From CAYYFX01 sp046330135 (GTDB lineage Bacteria; ARS69): a stretch of DNA of 64,000 bases. This document shows positions 38,874 through 47,336 of the stretch, piece by piece. The notes beneath the pieces were generated by a model that saw only the letters and a list, made by a program, of their open reading frames with translations, did no database searches and was not told the origin of the DNA. The translations under genes and the position numbers were made by a program. Every line of letters begins with the position of its first letter. The first letter of the stretch is position 1. Location of the stretch: assembly GCA_046330135.1 (NCBI GenBank), contig JAXLTI010000005.1:1-64000 (forward strand), in the 5' to 3' direction.

Positions 38874-40069
38874 CGGGCACCTCCGGAAGCGGCGGCGCGT
38901 GAGGGGGCGACGGGGCCGGCGGCCGAGGCGAAGGCGGCGCCGGGTGAGCGGCCCGCGGCCGGCGCTGCGGAAAGAGCCTCGAGCGCGAGCCGCGCCAGGG
39001 CGCGATAGAACCGGAAGCCGGCTTCCAGCTCGTCCACCGTGACGAATTCGTCGGGCGTGTGCGAGCGCGCCGTGTCCCCGGGGCCGACCTTCACCGCGGG
39101 GATGCCGCCGAGGAGCGCCATGTCCGACAACGTGGGCGAGCCGATGGCTTGGCTTCGTCCCGCGGCCTGGAGCGCCGCGACGACCAGCGGGTGATCCGCC
39201 GGCGTTTCGACGGCCTTCAATCGCTCCGAGCGGATCTCGACCTTCGCGCTCGGCAGGCGGGCGGCGAGGGCGCGCACGGCGCCGGCCGCGTCGTGCGGCG
39301 GGGCGAGCCGCGCGTCGAAGGTCGCCTCTGCACGATCCGGCACGACGTTCGCGCGCTCGCCCGCGCGGAAGATCGTGGGCGTGACCGTGCTCGTGCCGAG
39401 GAGCGGGTGGGAGCCGTCGAGAGCGAGCCACTCGCCGGCCGCCGCCAGCTCCGTCGCCGCCTTCGCAAGGGCGCTCTCGTGCGTCACCCGCGCCACGTGC
39501 GCCGCATGGCACGAGCGCCCGGTCCACTCCGCACGCAGGACCGCGAGCCCGGACTGCGCGCGCACGACCTCGAGGGAAGTCGGTTCGCCGACGACCGCGC
39601 CGTCCAGTCCGCGGTCGACCAAGTGGCGACGCACCGCGGCGATCCCGGCGTTCGTCGTCTCCTCCTCGACCGTGAGCGCGAGGAGGAGCGTGCCTGCCGC
39701 GGCGTCCCGTGCGCGATGCGACGCGAGATCCTCGAGCGCCGTCATCATGGCCGCAACGCTGGCCTTCGCGTCGTTCGCGCCGCGCCCGTGGATGCGTCCC
39801 GCCTCCTCGCTCGCCGCGAACGGATCGCGCGTCCAGCCGACCCCTGCGGGCACCGTATCGAGATGCGAGGCGAACAGGAGGGCGGGAGCGCGGCCGCGGC
39901 CGCGACCCCGCGAGACGAGGTGTGCGATCACGTTGTCGCCGACACGCTCGACGTCGAGGCCTGCCGCCGCCAAGCGATGCGCGGCGAAGTCCGCCGCCGC
40001 CTGCTCCGCGCCGGAGAGGCTCTGGATGGCGACGAGCTCCTTCAGAAGCGCGACGACGGACGATCTCAC
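38870..40069 (-). CDS. argE: N-acetyl(citrulline/ornithine) deacetylase, M20 family
   Basis: 399 residues. Metal site motifs are ASHLDTVP (HxD), GRGANDAKAS and EEETTNAG with the catalytic and bridging glutamates; a lid domain with GRSCHAAH lies between. In the acetylornithine-carbamoyltransferase route the physiological substrate would be N-acetylcitrulline, giving citrulline for ArgG. The sequence also resembles LysK-type deacylases, so related substrates are possible. The C-terminus is an Ala-rich tail. Overlaps argB and argH by 4 bp each. Confidence 0.88.
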   Translation of the reverse strand: MRSSVVALLKELVAIQSLSGAEQAAADFAAHRLAAAGLDVERVGDNVIAHLVSRGRGRGRAPALLFASHLDTVPAGVGWTRDPFAASEEAGRIHGRGANDAKASVAAMMTALEDLASHRARDAAAGTLLLALTVEEETTNAGIAAVRRHLVDRGLDGAVVGEPTSLEVVRAQSGLAVLRAEWTGRSCHAAHVARVTHESALAKAATELAAAGEWLALDGSHPLLGTSTVTPTIFRAGERANVVPDRAEATFDARLAPPHDAAGAVRALAARLPSAKVEIRSERLKAVETPADHPLVVAALQAAGRSQAIGSPTLSDMALLGGIPAVKVGPGDTARSHTPDEFVTVDELEAGFRFYRALARLALEALSAAPAAGRSPGAAFASAAGPVAPSRAAASGGAR

Positions 40070-41046
40070 GAGCCGACGACCTTCGCCGCGCCGCCGACGA
40101 GCGCGCCTTCCGGCGCCGCCGCGCCGCCGTGGAGCGCGCTCTGCGCCGTCGCTCCCGCGCCGTTCTCATCCTCCGCCGGCACCGTCTGCGCTTCGCGCGT
40201 GACGAGCGTGCCGGCGCCATGATTCGTGTACAGCTCGGCGAGGATCGCTTCGCCGTCCGCTCCGCTCACGACGTGCACCCGCTCCACGCCGCCCAGGAGC
40301 GCCGCGCGGATCGAGGCGGCCTTCGGCATCATCCCGCCGCGCAGGGCGCCGGACTTCGCGAGAGCGTCGAGCTGATCGAGGGAGACCGTGGAGAGGAAGG
40401 AGCGCGGGTCGCTCGCGTCCGCGAGGATCCCGGCCACGTCCGTCACGAGCATGAGCTTCGCGGCGCCGAGGGCGACGGCGAGGCGCGCGGCCGCCACGTC
40501 GGCGTTCACGTTGAGGAAGCCGCCCTTGCCATCGGAGACGGGAGGCGAGACGACCGGAACGAAGCCCGCGTCCAGGAGCGCGAGGAGCGGCGCGGGGTCC
40601 ACCGAGCGCAGGTCGCCGACCTCGCCGTAGTCCACCACGCCTTCGGAGGTCTCCACCGGGGGCCGCCGCGACGCCACGAGCAGCCCGGCGCTCGCGCCGG
40701 ACACGCCCACCGCGCGCGCGCCCTCCGCGGCGAGGGCGGCCACGACGTCGCCGTGCAGCTCGCCCGCGGTCGCGAGACGCAGCGCTCGCAGCGCCGCGGC
40801 GGACGTCACGCGACGTCCATCCACGTGCCGCGGCGTATCGCCCAGGAGGCGCTCCATCTCGTCGGTCTGCGGGCCGCCGCCGTGCACCACGACGACCTTC
40901 GAGCCCAGCGCCTGCACCACGGCGATCTGGCGCGCGAAGGAGCGCAGCACGGCGGGCTTCGCGAGCGCCGCGCCGCCGATCTTCACGACGACGACGCGGC
41001 CGCGGTGCAGCACCACGTGCGGAGCGGCGCGGAACAGGTCGATCAT
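40066..41046 (-). CDS. argB: Acetylglutamate kinase
   Basis: 326 residues. The amino-acid-kinase fold is shown by VVVVKIGGAALAKP, VVVHGGGPQTDEMERLLG, the substrate segment NVNADVAAARLA, and LVTDVAGILADASDP. It phosphorylates N-acetylglutamate. An Ala/Gly-rich C-terminal tail of ~35 residues is extra. No GNAT domain is fused, unlike the NAGK-NAGS fusions of some bacteria that share the acetylornithine carbamoyltransferase route. Overlaps its neighbours at both ends by ATGA. Confidence 0.92.
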   Translation of the reverse strand: MIDLFRAAPHVVLHRGRVVVVKIGGAALAKPAVLRSFARQIAVVQALGSKVVVVHGGGPQTDEMERLLGDTPRHVDGRRVTSAAALRALRLATAGELHGDVVAALAAEGARAVGVSGASAGLLVASRRPPVETSEGVVDYGEVGDLRSVDPAPLLALLDAGFVPVVSPPVSDGKGGFLNVNADVAAARLAVALGAAKLMLVTDVAGILADASDPRSFLSTVSLDQLDALAKSGALRGGMMPKAASIRAALLGGVERVHVVSGADGEAILAELYTNHGAGTLVTREAQTVPAEDENGAGATAQSALHGGAAAPEGALVGGAAKVVGS

Positions 41047-42083
41047 GCGAGCACCTCCCGGGCGTCGGCGCCGCGCGGCGCCGGCATCGCTGCGACGATC
41101 TCCTCGAGAAGCGCCGTCTGCGCATGCAGGCGGTTCTCCGCCTGGTCGAGGATGAGAGAGCCGGGCCCGTCCAGGACGTCGTCGTCCACGACCACGTTCC
41201 GGCGGACGGGCAGGCAATGCATGAAGTGCGCGTCGTCGGTGCGACGCATCCACGAGGACGTCACGCGCCAGTCGCGAAGCCCCGCGCGACGCGCGGCCTC
41301 GGCGGGCGCGTCGCCCCAGCAATCGAGCGAGCCCCAGGACTTCGCGTACACGGCGGCGGCTCCGTCGTACGCCGCTTCCCGATCGTCGGTCACCGTGACG
41401 CGCCCGCCCGAGGGCGCGGCGAGCCGGCGCGCCTCCGCGAGTACCTCGTCCCGCAGGTCGTAGCCCGCAGGCCGCAGCAGCACGACGTCCATGCCGCGCT
41501 GCGCCGCCATGCACAGGGTGGAGTTCGGCACGGCGTGCGGGAGCGCCTTCGGATGCCACGCCCAGGTGAGGACGAGCTTCGCGCGCCGCGGCACGCCCGC
41601 GAGATCCAGGGTGGCCCAATCCGCCAGCGACTGGCACGGATGCCAGAGCGCGCTCTCCATGTTGACGACGGGAACGCCGGCGTGCCGGCGGAACGCGTTC
41701 AGGAGCGGATCGGCAAGGTCTTCCTCGAGCGACCGGAAGCGGGCGAAGGCGCGGATCGCGAGCACGTCCACGTAGCGGCCGAGCACGCCCGCCGCCTCGC
41801 GCACGTGCTCCACCTTGTCCCGGTCCATGACGGCGCCGTCGTCGGTCTCCAGCTCCCAGACGCCGTTCGCGCCGCCCGACAGCTGCACGAGATCGAGCCC
41901 GAGGCGCGCCGCCGCGCGCTGGAAGGACGCCTGCGTCCGCAAGGACGGCGAGAGGAAGAGGAGGCCGAGCGCGCGACCCGGGAAGCGCCGCGGCACGGCG
42001 CCGTCCTCGATCTCGAGCGCGCGGGTCGCCAGGCGCTGGACGTCTTCGGCGGCGACGTCGCCCAGATGGTAGAGCCCCGTCAT
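41043..42083 (-). CDS. argF': N-acetylornithine carbamoyltransferase
   Basis: 346 residues, knotted transcarbamylase. The carbamoyl-phosphate loop is FLSPSLRTQASFQRA, followed by HPCQSLADW, KSWGSLDCWG and FMHCLPVRRNVVVDD. The long knotted region and the HCLPVRRNV form match acetyl- or succinylornithine carbamoyltransferases rather than OTCase. A Glu in WELETDDGAVMD aligns with the Glu that marks the acetylornithine type (Pro in the succinyl type). It makes N-acetylcitrulline from N-acetylornithine. Related in fold to ygeW at the window start. Confidence 0.85.
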   Translation of the reverse strand: MTGLYHLGDVAAEDVQRLATRALEIEDGAVPRRFPGRALGLLFLSPSLRTQASFQRAAARLGLDLVQLSGGANGVWELETDDGAVMDRDKVEHVREAAGVLGRYVDVLAIRAFARFRSLEEDLADPLLNAFRRHAGVPVVNMESALWHPCQSLADWATLDLAGVPRRAKLVLTWAWHPKALPHAVPNSTLCMAAQRGMDVVLLRPAGYDLRDEVLAEARRLAAPSGGRVTVTDDREAAYDGAAAVYAKSWGSLDCWGDAPAEAARRAGLRDWRVTSSWMRRTDDAHFMHCLPVRRNVVVDDDVLDGPGSLILDQAENRLHAQTALLEEIVAAMPAPRGADAREVLA

Positions 42084-43264
42084 ACCAGGACCTCCGAGGA
42101 CGCGAGCGCCTCCGCCAGCTTCGCCGCCCGGCGCGGCTCGATCGTGAGCGGGGGCGAGAGACGCAGCACGCGCGGATCGTCGCTCGTCCCGACGAGGATG
42201 CCGCGCTCGAGGAGTCGATCGCGGAGCGTGCGCGCGGAGACTCCCTCCGCGAGCACGAGGCCGAGCAGAAGGCCTGCGCCGCGGACGGCTGCGACGGCTC
42301 CGGCTCCCCGTTCCTGCGGCGGGACGAGAGAGCCGCGGAGCGCGGCCTCGCGTAGCGCCGCCGACGCGTCCCGCACGTTCTCGAGGAAGCCGGGCGAAGC
42401 GATCCGCCGCGCGACCTCGGCGGCCGCGGCGAGCACGAGGGGGCCGCCGCCGAACGTCGAGCCGAAGAGCTTCCCGGGGACGCTCTGCGCCACGTCGGCG
42501 CGCGCGACGGTGAGCCCGATCGGGAGGCCGCCCGCCGCGCCCTTCGCGGTGGTGAACAGATCCGGCACGATGCCGAAGTGCTGCGACGCCCACGGCGTGC
42601 CGAGGCGGCCGTTGCCGGTCTGCACTTCGTCGAAGCACAAGAGCGCGCCCACGCGATCGCACGCCACGCGGAGCGTCTCGAGAAACCCGGGCCCGGGCTC
42701 GGTCACGCCGGCGAGCGATTGGATCGGCTCGAGGATCACGCAGCCGACCGAGGCGTCGATCGTGCGCGCGGCGGCGAGCGGCTCGGACCAGGGCAGGCGC
42801 AGCACGTCGAAGGGAGCCTGCGGGAACCCCGTGTCCGCGCGATCCGTGACGGCGGAGGCGGCCGCGGTGCGCCCGTGGAAAGCGCCGCGGAACGCCACGA
42901 CCTTCCGTCGCCCGGTGGCCGCGAGGGCGAGCTTGATGGCGTTCTCGTTCGCCTCGGCGCCCGAGTTCGAGCAGAAGATCTCCCACCCGCTCGCGTCCCG
43001 AGACGCCGGCAGGTTTCTCTCGAAGGTCGCCAGGAACTCCCGGCGCGGCGCGTGGTCGAGGAGATTCGTGGTGAACGAGAGCTTCCGCCATTGCGCGGCG
43101 ATCGCGTTCGCCAGGGCGGCGTCCCCGGCCCCGAGCGAGTTCACGCAGTGCCCGCCGTAGAGGTCGAGCACGCGTCGCCCGTCTTCCAGCACCAGCTCAC
43201 AACCCTCCGCCCGCGCCACCGGAAGCGGCAGCCTCTCGTACGCGGCCAGCTCACGCAACGTCAT
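42080..43264 (-). CDS. argD: Acetylornithine aminotransferase
   Basis: 394 residues, class III PLP aminotransferase. Key parts are DLYGGHCVNSLG near the N-terminus, NSGAEANENAIKLA, the PLP-binding Asp in CFDEVQTGNGRLG, and the Schiff-base Lys in FTTAKGAAGGLPIG. It converts N-acetylglutamate semialdehyde to N-acetylornithine. ATG 43264 overlaps the argC stop as TGATG; GTG 43267 is an alternative one codon earlier. Full length for the family. Confidence 0.93.
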   Translation of the reverse strand: MTLRELAAYERLPLPVARAEGCELVLEDGRRVLDLYGGHCVNSLGAGDAALANAIAAQWRKLSFTTNLLDHAPRREFLATFERNLPASRDASGWEIFCSNSGAEANENAIKLALAATGRRKVVAFRGAFHGRTAAASAVTDRADTGFPQAPFDVLRLPWSEPLAAARTIDASVGCVILEPIQSLAGVTEPGPGFLETLRVACDRVGALLCFDEVQTGNGRLGTPWASQHFGIVPDLFTTAKGAAGGLPIGLTVARADVAQSVPGKLFGSTFGGGPLVLAAAAEVARRIASPGFLENVRDASAALREAALRGSLVPPQERGAGAVAAVRGAGLLLGLVLAEGVSARTLRDRLLERGILVGTSDDPRVLRLSPPLTIEPRRAAKLAEALASSEVLV

Positions 43265-44397
43265 CACGACACCCCCAGGCCGAAGCGCGGCAGCCCGCGC
43301 GTTTCGGAGAAGCCGAGCATGAGATTGAGGCACTGGAGCGCCTGCCCCGCGCCGCCTTTGACGAGATTGTCGAGCGTGAGAAGGACGTGCAGCGCGTCGC
43401 CGCGGATGTAGACGCGCAGGGCCGCGGCGTTCGATCCCGTGACGCTGCGAAGATCCGGCGCGCCGTCTTCGAGCACGCGCACGAACGGCTCGCCGGCGTA
43501 CGCGTCCAGGTAGGTCGCGGCGGCCTCCTCGGCGGAGACGTCGCGCGCGAGCGGAAGGCACGCCGTGAGATGGATCCCGCGCGCGAACGGCCCCGAGTGC
43601 GGGACGAAGTGGAGGTCCGGCGAGAGCCCCGTTCCTTCGAGCGATTGACGAAGCTCCGCCTCGTGGCGGTGACCGTCGAGCGAGTACGCCCAGAGGTTGC
43701 CGTGCCGGTGCGGGTGGTGCGTGCCGGGCTTCGGATCGACGCCGCTGCCCGAGGATCCCGTGACGGCGGACAGGAACCAGGGGCTCCCGTCGTCGAGAAG
43801 GCCGGCGCGCGCGGCGGGCACGACGGCGAGCTGCAGCGCCGTGGCGAAGCAGCCCGGCGCCGCGACGCGACGGGCGCCCGCGATCTCCGCGCGGAGCAGC
43901 TCCGGGAGGCCGTAGACGAAGCGAGCGCGCTCCCCCGCGTCCGGCGGCTCCTCGCCATAGGCCTCGCGGTGGAGCGTCGCGTCCTGCAGCCGGTAGTCCG
44001 CCGAGAGGTCCACGACGAACGCGCGCTCCGCGAGCGCGCCGAGTCGCTCGCGCATTCGCGACCACGCTGCGGCGGACTCGCCGTGCGGGAGCGCCAGCAC
44101 GACTGCGGCCTCGCCGCCGTCCTCGAGCGCCGCCGCGAGCGCGTCCTCCGCGGCCACCGCGTCCTTCACGAGCGCGGCGAGCGGCGCGGCCGCGCCGTCC
44201 ACGTGCGGGTGCGCGGCGGCAACGTCGCGGCCGGAGCGTCCCACGAGCGCCTGGGGAACGAAGCCCTCGTGCAGCTCCAGGAGACGCAGCAGCTCGCCCG
44301 CCAGGAGACCGCGTGCGCCGAACAAGAAGAGCGGGACGGCGGCGCGCGCGTCACTCTTCGAAACGCGCGCGGCGGACGGCGCGGTGGACGTGGTCAC
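43264..44397 (-). CDS. argC: N-acetyl-gamma-glutamyl-phosphate reductase
   Basis: 377 residues from GTG 44397 (GTGA overlap with the P-loop gene). The NADP loop is LFGARGLLAGELLRLL, the active-site Cys lies in AAPGCFATALQLA, and VTGSSGSGVDPKPG is the substrate block. FVPHSGPFARGIHLT holds the conserved His region. It reduces acetylglutamyl phosphate to the semialdehyde. The first ~20 residues are a low-complexity extension. Sits in pathway order between argG and argD. Confidence 0.92.
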   Translation of the reverse strand: MTTSTAPSAARVSKSDARAAVPLFLFGARGLLAGELLRLLELHEGFVPQALVGRSGRDVAAAHPHVDGAAAPLAALVKDAVAAEDALAAALEDGGEAAVVLALPHGESAAAWSRMRERLGALAERAFVVDLSADYRLQDATLHREAYGEEPPDAGERARFVYGLPELLRAEIAGARRVAAPGCFATALQLAVVPAARAGLLDDGSPWFLSAVTGSSGSGVDPKPGTHHPHRHGNLWAYSLDGHRHEAELRQSLEGTGLSPDLHFVPHSGPFARGIHLTACLPLARDVSAEEAAATYLDAYAGEPFVRVLEDGAPDLRSVTGSNAAALRVYIRGDALHVLLTLDNLVKGGAGQALQCLNLMLGFSETRGLPRFGLGVS

Positions 44398-45521
44398 TGG
44401 CCCACCGCTCGGGCCAGCGCCGCGGAGTCGGCGCCCGCCGGCGACGCGGAGGAGTCGACCTGCGCTGCCGGTGCGGGCGAGAGCGTGGACATCACGATGT
44501 CGGCGAGCGCGGCGCCGTCGCGGAGCGCGTTGCAGGCGGGGACGCCGAGCGTCTCGCGGCAGAAGCGCACGCCCGTGGGGCCGTCGGTGACGCGCCCGGC
44601 CACGACGTCCACCGGGAGGCGCCAGCGATCGCGCAGCAGCTCTCTCGCGCCCCACGCGCCCACGGGATCCTGCGCGCAGAGGATCGTGGTGCGAATCGCG
44701 GCCTTCAGCGACGCGTCGCCGAGGATGGCGCCGACGCCGTAGGTGCCGAGGAGGCCGTCGCCCATCTCGAGCACGAGGACGTCGGGCTCGGCTTCGGCCA
44801 GGTGCGCCACGAGCGCGCGCGCGGCGCCGACCGCCGTGTCCTCGGACGTGGTGACGACGCCGAAGTCCGTGAAGATCGCCACCGGGTCGGCGCCGGAATC
44901 GCGCATCTGCAGGACGTCGCGGCGCAGCGAGACGCCGGTGAGCTTGCCGGCCGCGACGCGCAGGCCGCGGCGAGTCATCTCCCCGATGAGCATCGCGGCG
45001 GCGGTGGTCTTGCCGGCGTCCATGCACGTGCCCACGAAGACCACGATCGGCGGGAGCGCGTCGGCCGGCGGCAGCTCGGGGCGAGGGAGAGCGGCCCGCG
45101 CCACGTTCGCCGGCACGCCCACGCGCGTGCCGAGGTACGGGAACTCGAGCACGGCGCCCAGCACCTCGAGGCGGAAGGGCGCGCCCTGCGCGATCGTGCC
45201 CTCGGCGCCCGTGCCGATCACGCCGCCGAGGTTCAGGAGCTGCAGCTCGTCGCCGCAGCGCACGCTCTCGGGCACGCGGCCGGCGTAGCCGTAGAGCGCG
45301 TCGCGATGGCCGAGCGCTCCCGCGATGATGTCCCCCGGATGGAGCGTGACCATGCGGCCGTGCACGTCCTCGAGCGCGTTGTACGTGGTCTTCGCGTTCA
45401 TCACGCGGCAGGCGAGGACCGTTCCGGCCACCGCCGGGATGTCTTCGCCCAAGACCGCGTTCGCGTCGAGGCTCAGGCGAAGCGTGACGGAGGCGATCTT
45501 GTCGAGTCGGCAGCGCTTCAC
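44394..45521 (-). CDS. Uncharacterised P-loop NTPase-like protein in the arginine operon
   Basis: 375 residues. The N-terminal ~160 residues form a beta-rich domain (HPGDIIAGALGHRDALYGYA, LLNLGGVIGTG). A P-loop FVGTCMDAGKTTAAAMLIG follows at ~codon 178, then GKLTGVSLRRD, FTDFGVVTTSED and VLEMGDGLLGTYGVGAIL, an order seen in SIMIBI-type P-loop proteins and, distantly, in DUF1611 proteins. From memory, a DUF1611 member (DgcN) has been described as a D-glutamate N-acetyltransferase. It overlaps argG and argC by GTGA on both sides, so it is made with arginine enzymes. Its function is unknown; it may fill the missing N-acetylglutamate synthase step. Confidence 0.7.
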   Translation of the reverse strand: MKRCRLDKIASVTLRLSLDANAVLGEDIPAVAGTVLACRVMNAKTTYNALEDVHGRMVTLHPGDIIAGALGHRDALYGYAGRVPESVRCGDELQLLNLGGVIGTGAEGTIAQGAPFRLEVLGAVLEFPYLGTRVGVPANVARAALPRPELPPADALPPIVVFVGTCMDAGKTTAAAMLIGEMTRRGLRVAAGKLTGVSLRRDVLQMRDSGADPVAIFTDFGVVTTSEDTAVGAARALVAHLAEAEPDVLVLEMGDGLLGTYGVGAILGDASLKAAIRTTILCAQDPVGAWGARELLRDRWRLPVDVVAGRVTDGPTGVRFCRETLGVPACNALRDGAALADIVMSTLSPAPAAQVDSSASPAGADSAALARAVGQ

Positions 45522-46723
45522 GGGCGCACCGCCTCGGGCTCGGGCTCGCCGGCGCGCCGGTAGAGACGCGCAGGCTCGGCCAGCGCGCGGGCGAGGCCGC
45601 GGGCCGCCGCCGGATCGGCGCCGGACGCCGCGCGCTCGCCGTAGCGCGCATCGGTGGCGGCGAGGAGGCTGAAGGGGGACGACACGCCTTCGACCAGCGT
45701 GGCCCCGCCCGCGCATCGCACCCTTGCCGTGCCCGTCACCCGCGCCTGCGACGAGACGAAGAACGCCTCGAGGTCGCGCTGAAAGGGATCGTGGAAGAGA
45801 CCCTGGTGGAGGCGGCGCCCGTAGACCTCGCCGAGGTGGTCCTTCCAGAAGCGCTGCTCCTCGGTGAGGACGAGCTTCTCGAGCTCGCGGTGCGCGGCGA
45901 GGAGCACTTCGGCGGCCGGCGCCTCGAACGCGATGCGACCTTTGAAGCCGAGCACCGTGTCGCCGAGGTGATAGCCGCGGCCCACGCCGAGCGCGCCGGC
46001 TTGGCGGTTCAGCCGCTCGATCATCGTCACGGGGGAGAGCGTCACGCCGTCCAGCGCGCAGGGGATGCCGTTCTCCAATCCCACGCGGAAGACGCGCTCG
46101 CCGTCGCCATTCCGCGTCCACTCCCAGGCGTCGTCGGGGAGGCGCGCCTCGCTCGAGTGAAGGGGTCCGCCGCCGATCGTCAGCCCCCACAGCCCCGCGT
46201 TCACGGAGTAGCGGCCGCCCGCGGGAGGCGTGGGCAGGGCGGCCTCCTGGAGGTATCGGCGCTCGTCCTCGCGGCTCGGCGCCTCGTCGCGGACGGGCGC
46301 GAGCACGCAGAGATCCGGCGCGATCGTGGCGAGGGCCGCCTCGAAGCGGATCTGGTCGTTGCCGGCCGCGGTGCAGCCGTGCGCGACGGCGTCGAAGGCC
46401 CGCTCGCGCGCGACGCGCGCCAGGATCTCGGCCTGGAGCCCGCGCTCGGCGCCCACGCAGAGGGGGTAGACGTCCCCGCGGCGGACGTTCGCCGCGAGCA
46501 GCCAACGCAGCACGCGTTCGAAAAGCTCCTCGCGCGCATCGACGCAGAGGTGCTCCGACGCGCCGAGCGCCCGGGAGCGTTCCGCCAGCGCGCGCCGCTC
46601 CTCCTCGGACCAGCCGCCGCAATCCACCGCGAGCGTGACGACCTGATGACCCGCGTCGCGGGTGAGGCGCGCCACGAGATAGGAAGTGTCGAGGCCGCCG
46701 GAATAGGCGAGGAGAACGCGCAT
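45518..46723 (-). CDS. argG: Argininosuccinate synthase
   Basis: 401 residues. The ATP pyrophosphatase loop is LLAYSGGLDTSYLVARL at the N-terminus. AHGCTAAGNDQIRFE and SVNAGLWGLTIGGG are the citrulline/aspartate binding blocks. It joins citrulline and aspartate with ATP. AAGGGA lies 5 bp before ATG 46723, and the gene begins 14 bp after argR. The variant GCTAAGNDQIRFE block, against GCTGKGNDQVRFE in many ArgG, marks a divergent branch. Confidence 0.93.
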   Translation of the reverse strand: MRVLLAYSGGLDTSYLVARLTRDAGHQVVTLAVDCGGWSEEERRALAERSRALGASEHLCVDAREELFERVLRWLLAANVRRGDVYPLCVGAERGLQAEILARVARERAFDAVAHGCTAAGNDQIRFEAALATIAPDLCVLAPVRDEAPSREDERRYLQEAALPTPPAGGRYSVNAGLWGLTIGGGPLHSSEARLPDDAWEWTRNGDGERVFRVGLENGIPCALDGVTLSPVTMIERLNRQAGALGVGRGYHLGDTVLGFKGRIAFEAPAAEVLLAAHRELEKLVLTEEQRFWKDHLGEVYGRRLHQGLFHDPFQRDLEAFFVSSQARVTGTARVRCAGGATLVEGVSSPFSLLAATDARYGERAASGADPAAARGLARALAEPARLYRRAGEPEPEAVRP

Positions 46724-46737
46724 CGGATCCCTTTCGT

Positions 46738-47169
46738 TCAGACGAGCTCGTCGAAGCGGCGCCGGACCCGGACGCCGGCGGCCGACGAGGCGACGGCCAC
46801 GAGGACGGTGTCGTCTCCGGCGACCGTGCCGAGGACGCCGTGCACCTTCTCGGCCTCGAGCGCGCGGGCCACGGCGCTGGCGGCGCCGGGCTCGCAGCGC
46901 ACGAGCACGAAGTGATCGGCGGGAGACGTGGAGCGGAGGAAGCTGGCGAGCGCCCGGAGCGGCGTCACGCGCTCTTCCTCGAGGAGCTGATACGCGCCGG
47001 CGCGCTTCGCGACGCGCAACGCGCGCAGATCGCGGCTCAGCACGGGCTGCGACGCGCCGACCTTGCGCGCCTTCAGCAGCGCGTGAAGCTCGGCCTGGCT
47101 GGCCACCGCCCGACTGCTCAGGATCTCGCGAATCGCGCGGCGGCGGCGCTCGGTGGCTCGGGAAGACAT
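46738..47169 (-). CDS. argR: Arginine repressor
   Basis: 143 residues. The N-terminal winged helix includes the recognition helix SQPVLSRDLRALRVAKRAG, matching the family SQ-x-TxSRDxxxL pattern. The C-terminal trimerisation/arginine-binding domain ends in GTVAGDDTVLVAVAS, with the GTxAGDDT arginine-binding motif. It should repress this operon, of which it is the first gene, in response to arginine. AT-rich ARG-box-like sequence lies immediately upstream. Confidence 0.93.
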   Translation of the reverse strand: MSSRATERRRRAIREILSSRAVASQAELHALLKARKVGASQPVLSRDLRALRVAKRAGAYQLLEEERVTPLRALASFLRSTSPADHFVLVRCEPGAASAVARALEAEKVHGVLGTVAGDDTVLVAVASSAAGVRVRRRFDELV

Positions 47170-47176
47170 GGCGGGG

Positions 47177-47222
47177 ATGAATAATCAATCGCCGGATGCG
47201 CGTAAAGCAGAAAAATCATTCG
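47177..47222 (-). promoter_or_regulatory. Putative ArgR operator and arginine operon promoter
   Basis: This AT-rich island stands out in very GC-rich DNA just before argR. It contains ATGAATAATCAATC at 47177-47190 and AAAAATCATTCG at 47211-47222, each a degenerate version of the ARG box TGAATwwwwATTCA, about 33 bp apart. Paired boxes are the usual ArgR arrangement. A definite -35/-10 pair cannot be assigned. Confidence 0.5.
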
Positions 47223-47240
47223 TTCCGCGCCGTGGCGGCG

Positions 47241-47280
47241 AATAAAAGAGAGACCGGGCCGGAATGCTCCGACCCGGTCC
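47241..47280 (-). terminator. Rho-independent terminator after the HMBD protein gene
   Basis: GACCGGGCCGGA (47252-47263) pairs with TCCGACCCGGTC (47268-47279), an 11-of-12 bp stem with one mismatch and loop ATGC. Read on the minus strand it is followed by TCTCTTTTATT. It lies ~60 bp after the stop of the HMBD gene and separates the metal island from the arginine operon. Confidence 0.75.
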
Positions 47281-47336
47281 CGGTGCGACGCCCGGGCGGG
47301 GAACGCCCGGCGGCTCCGCGTGCGCGGCCGCGGGCC

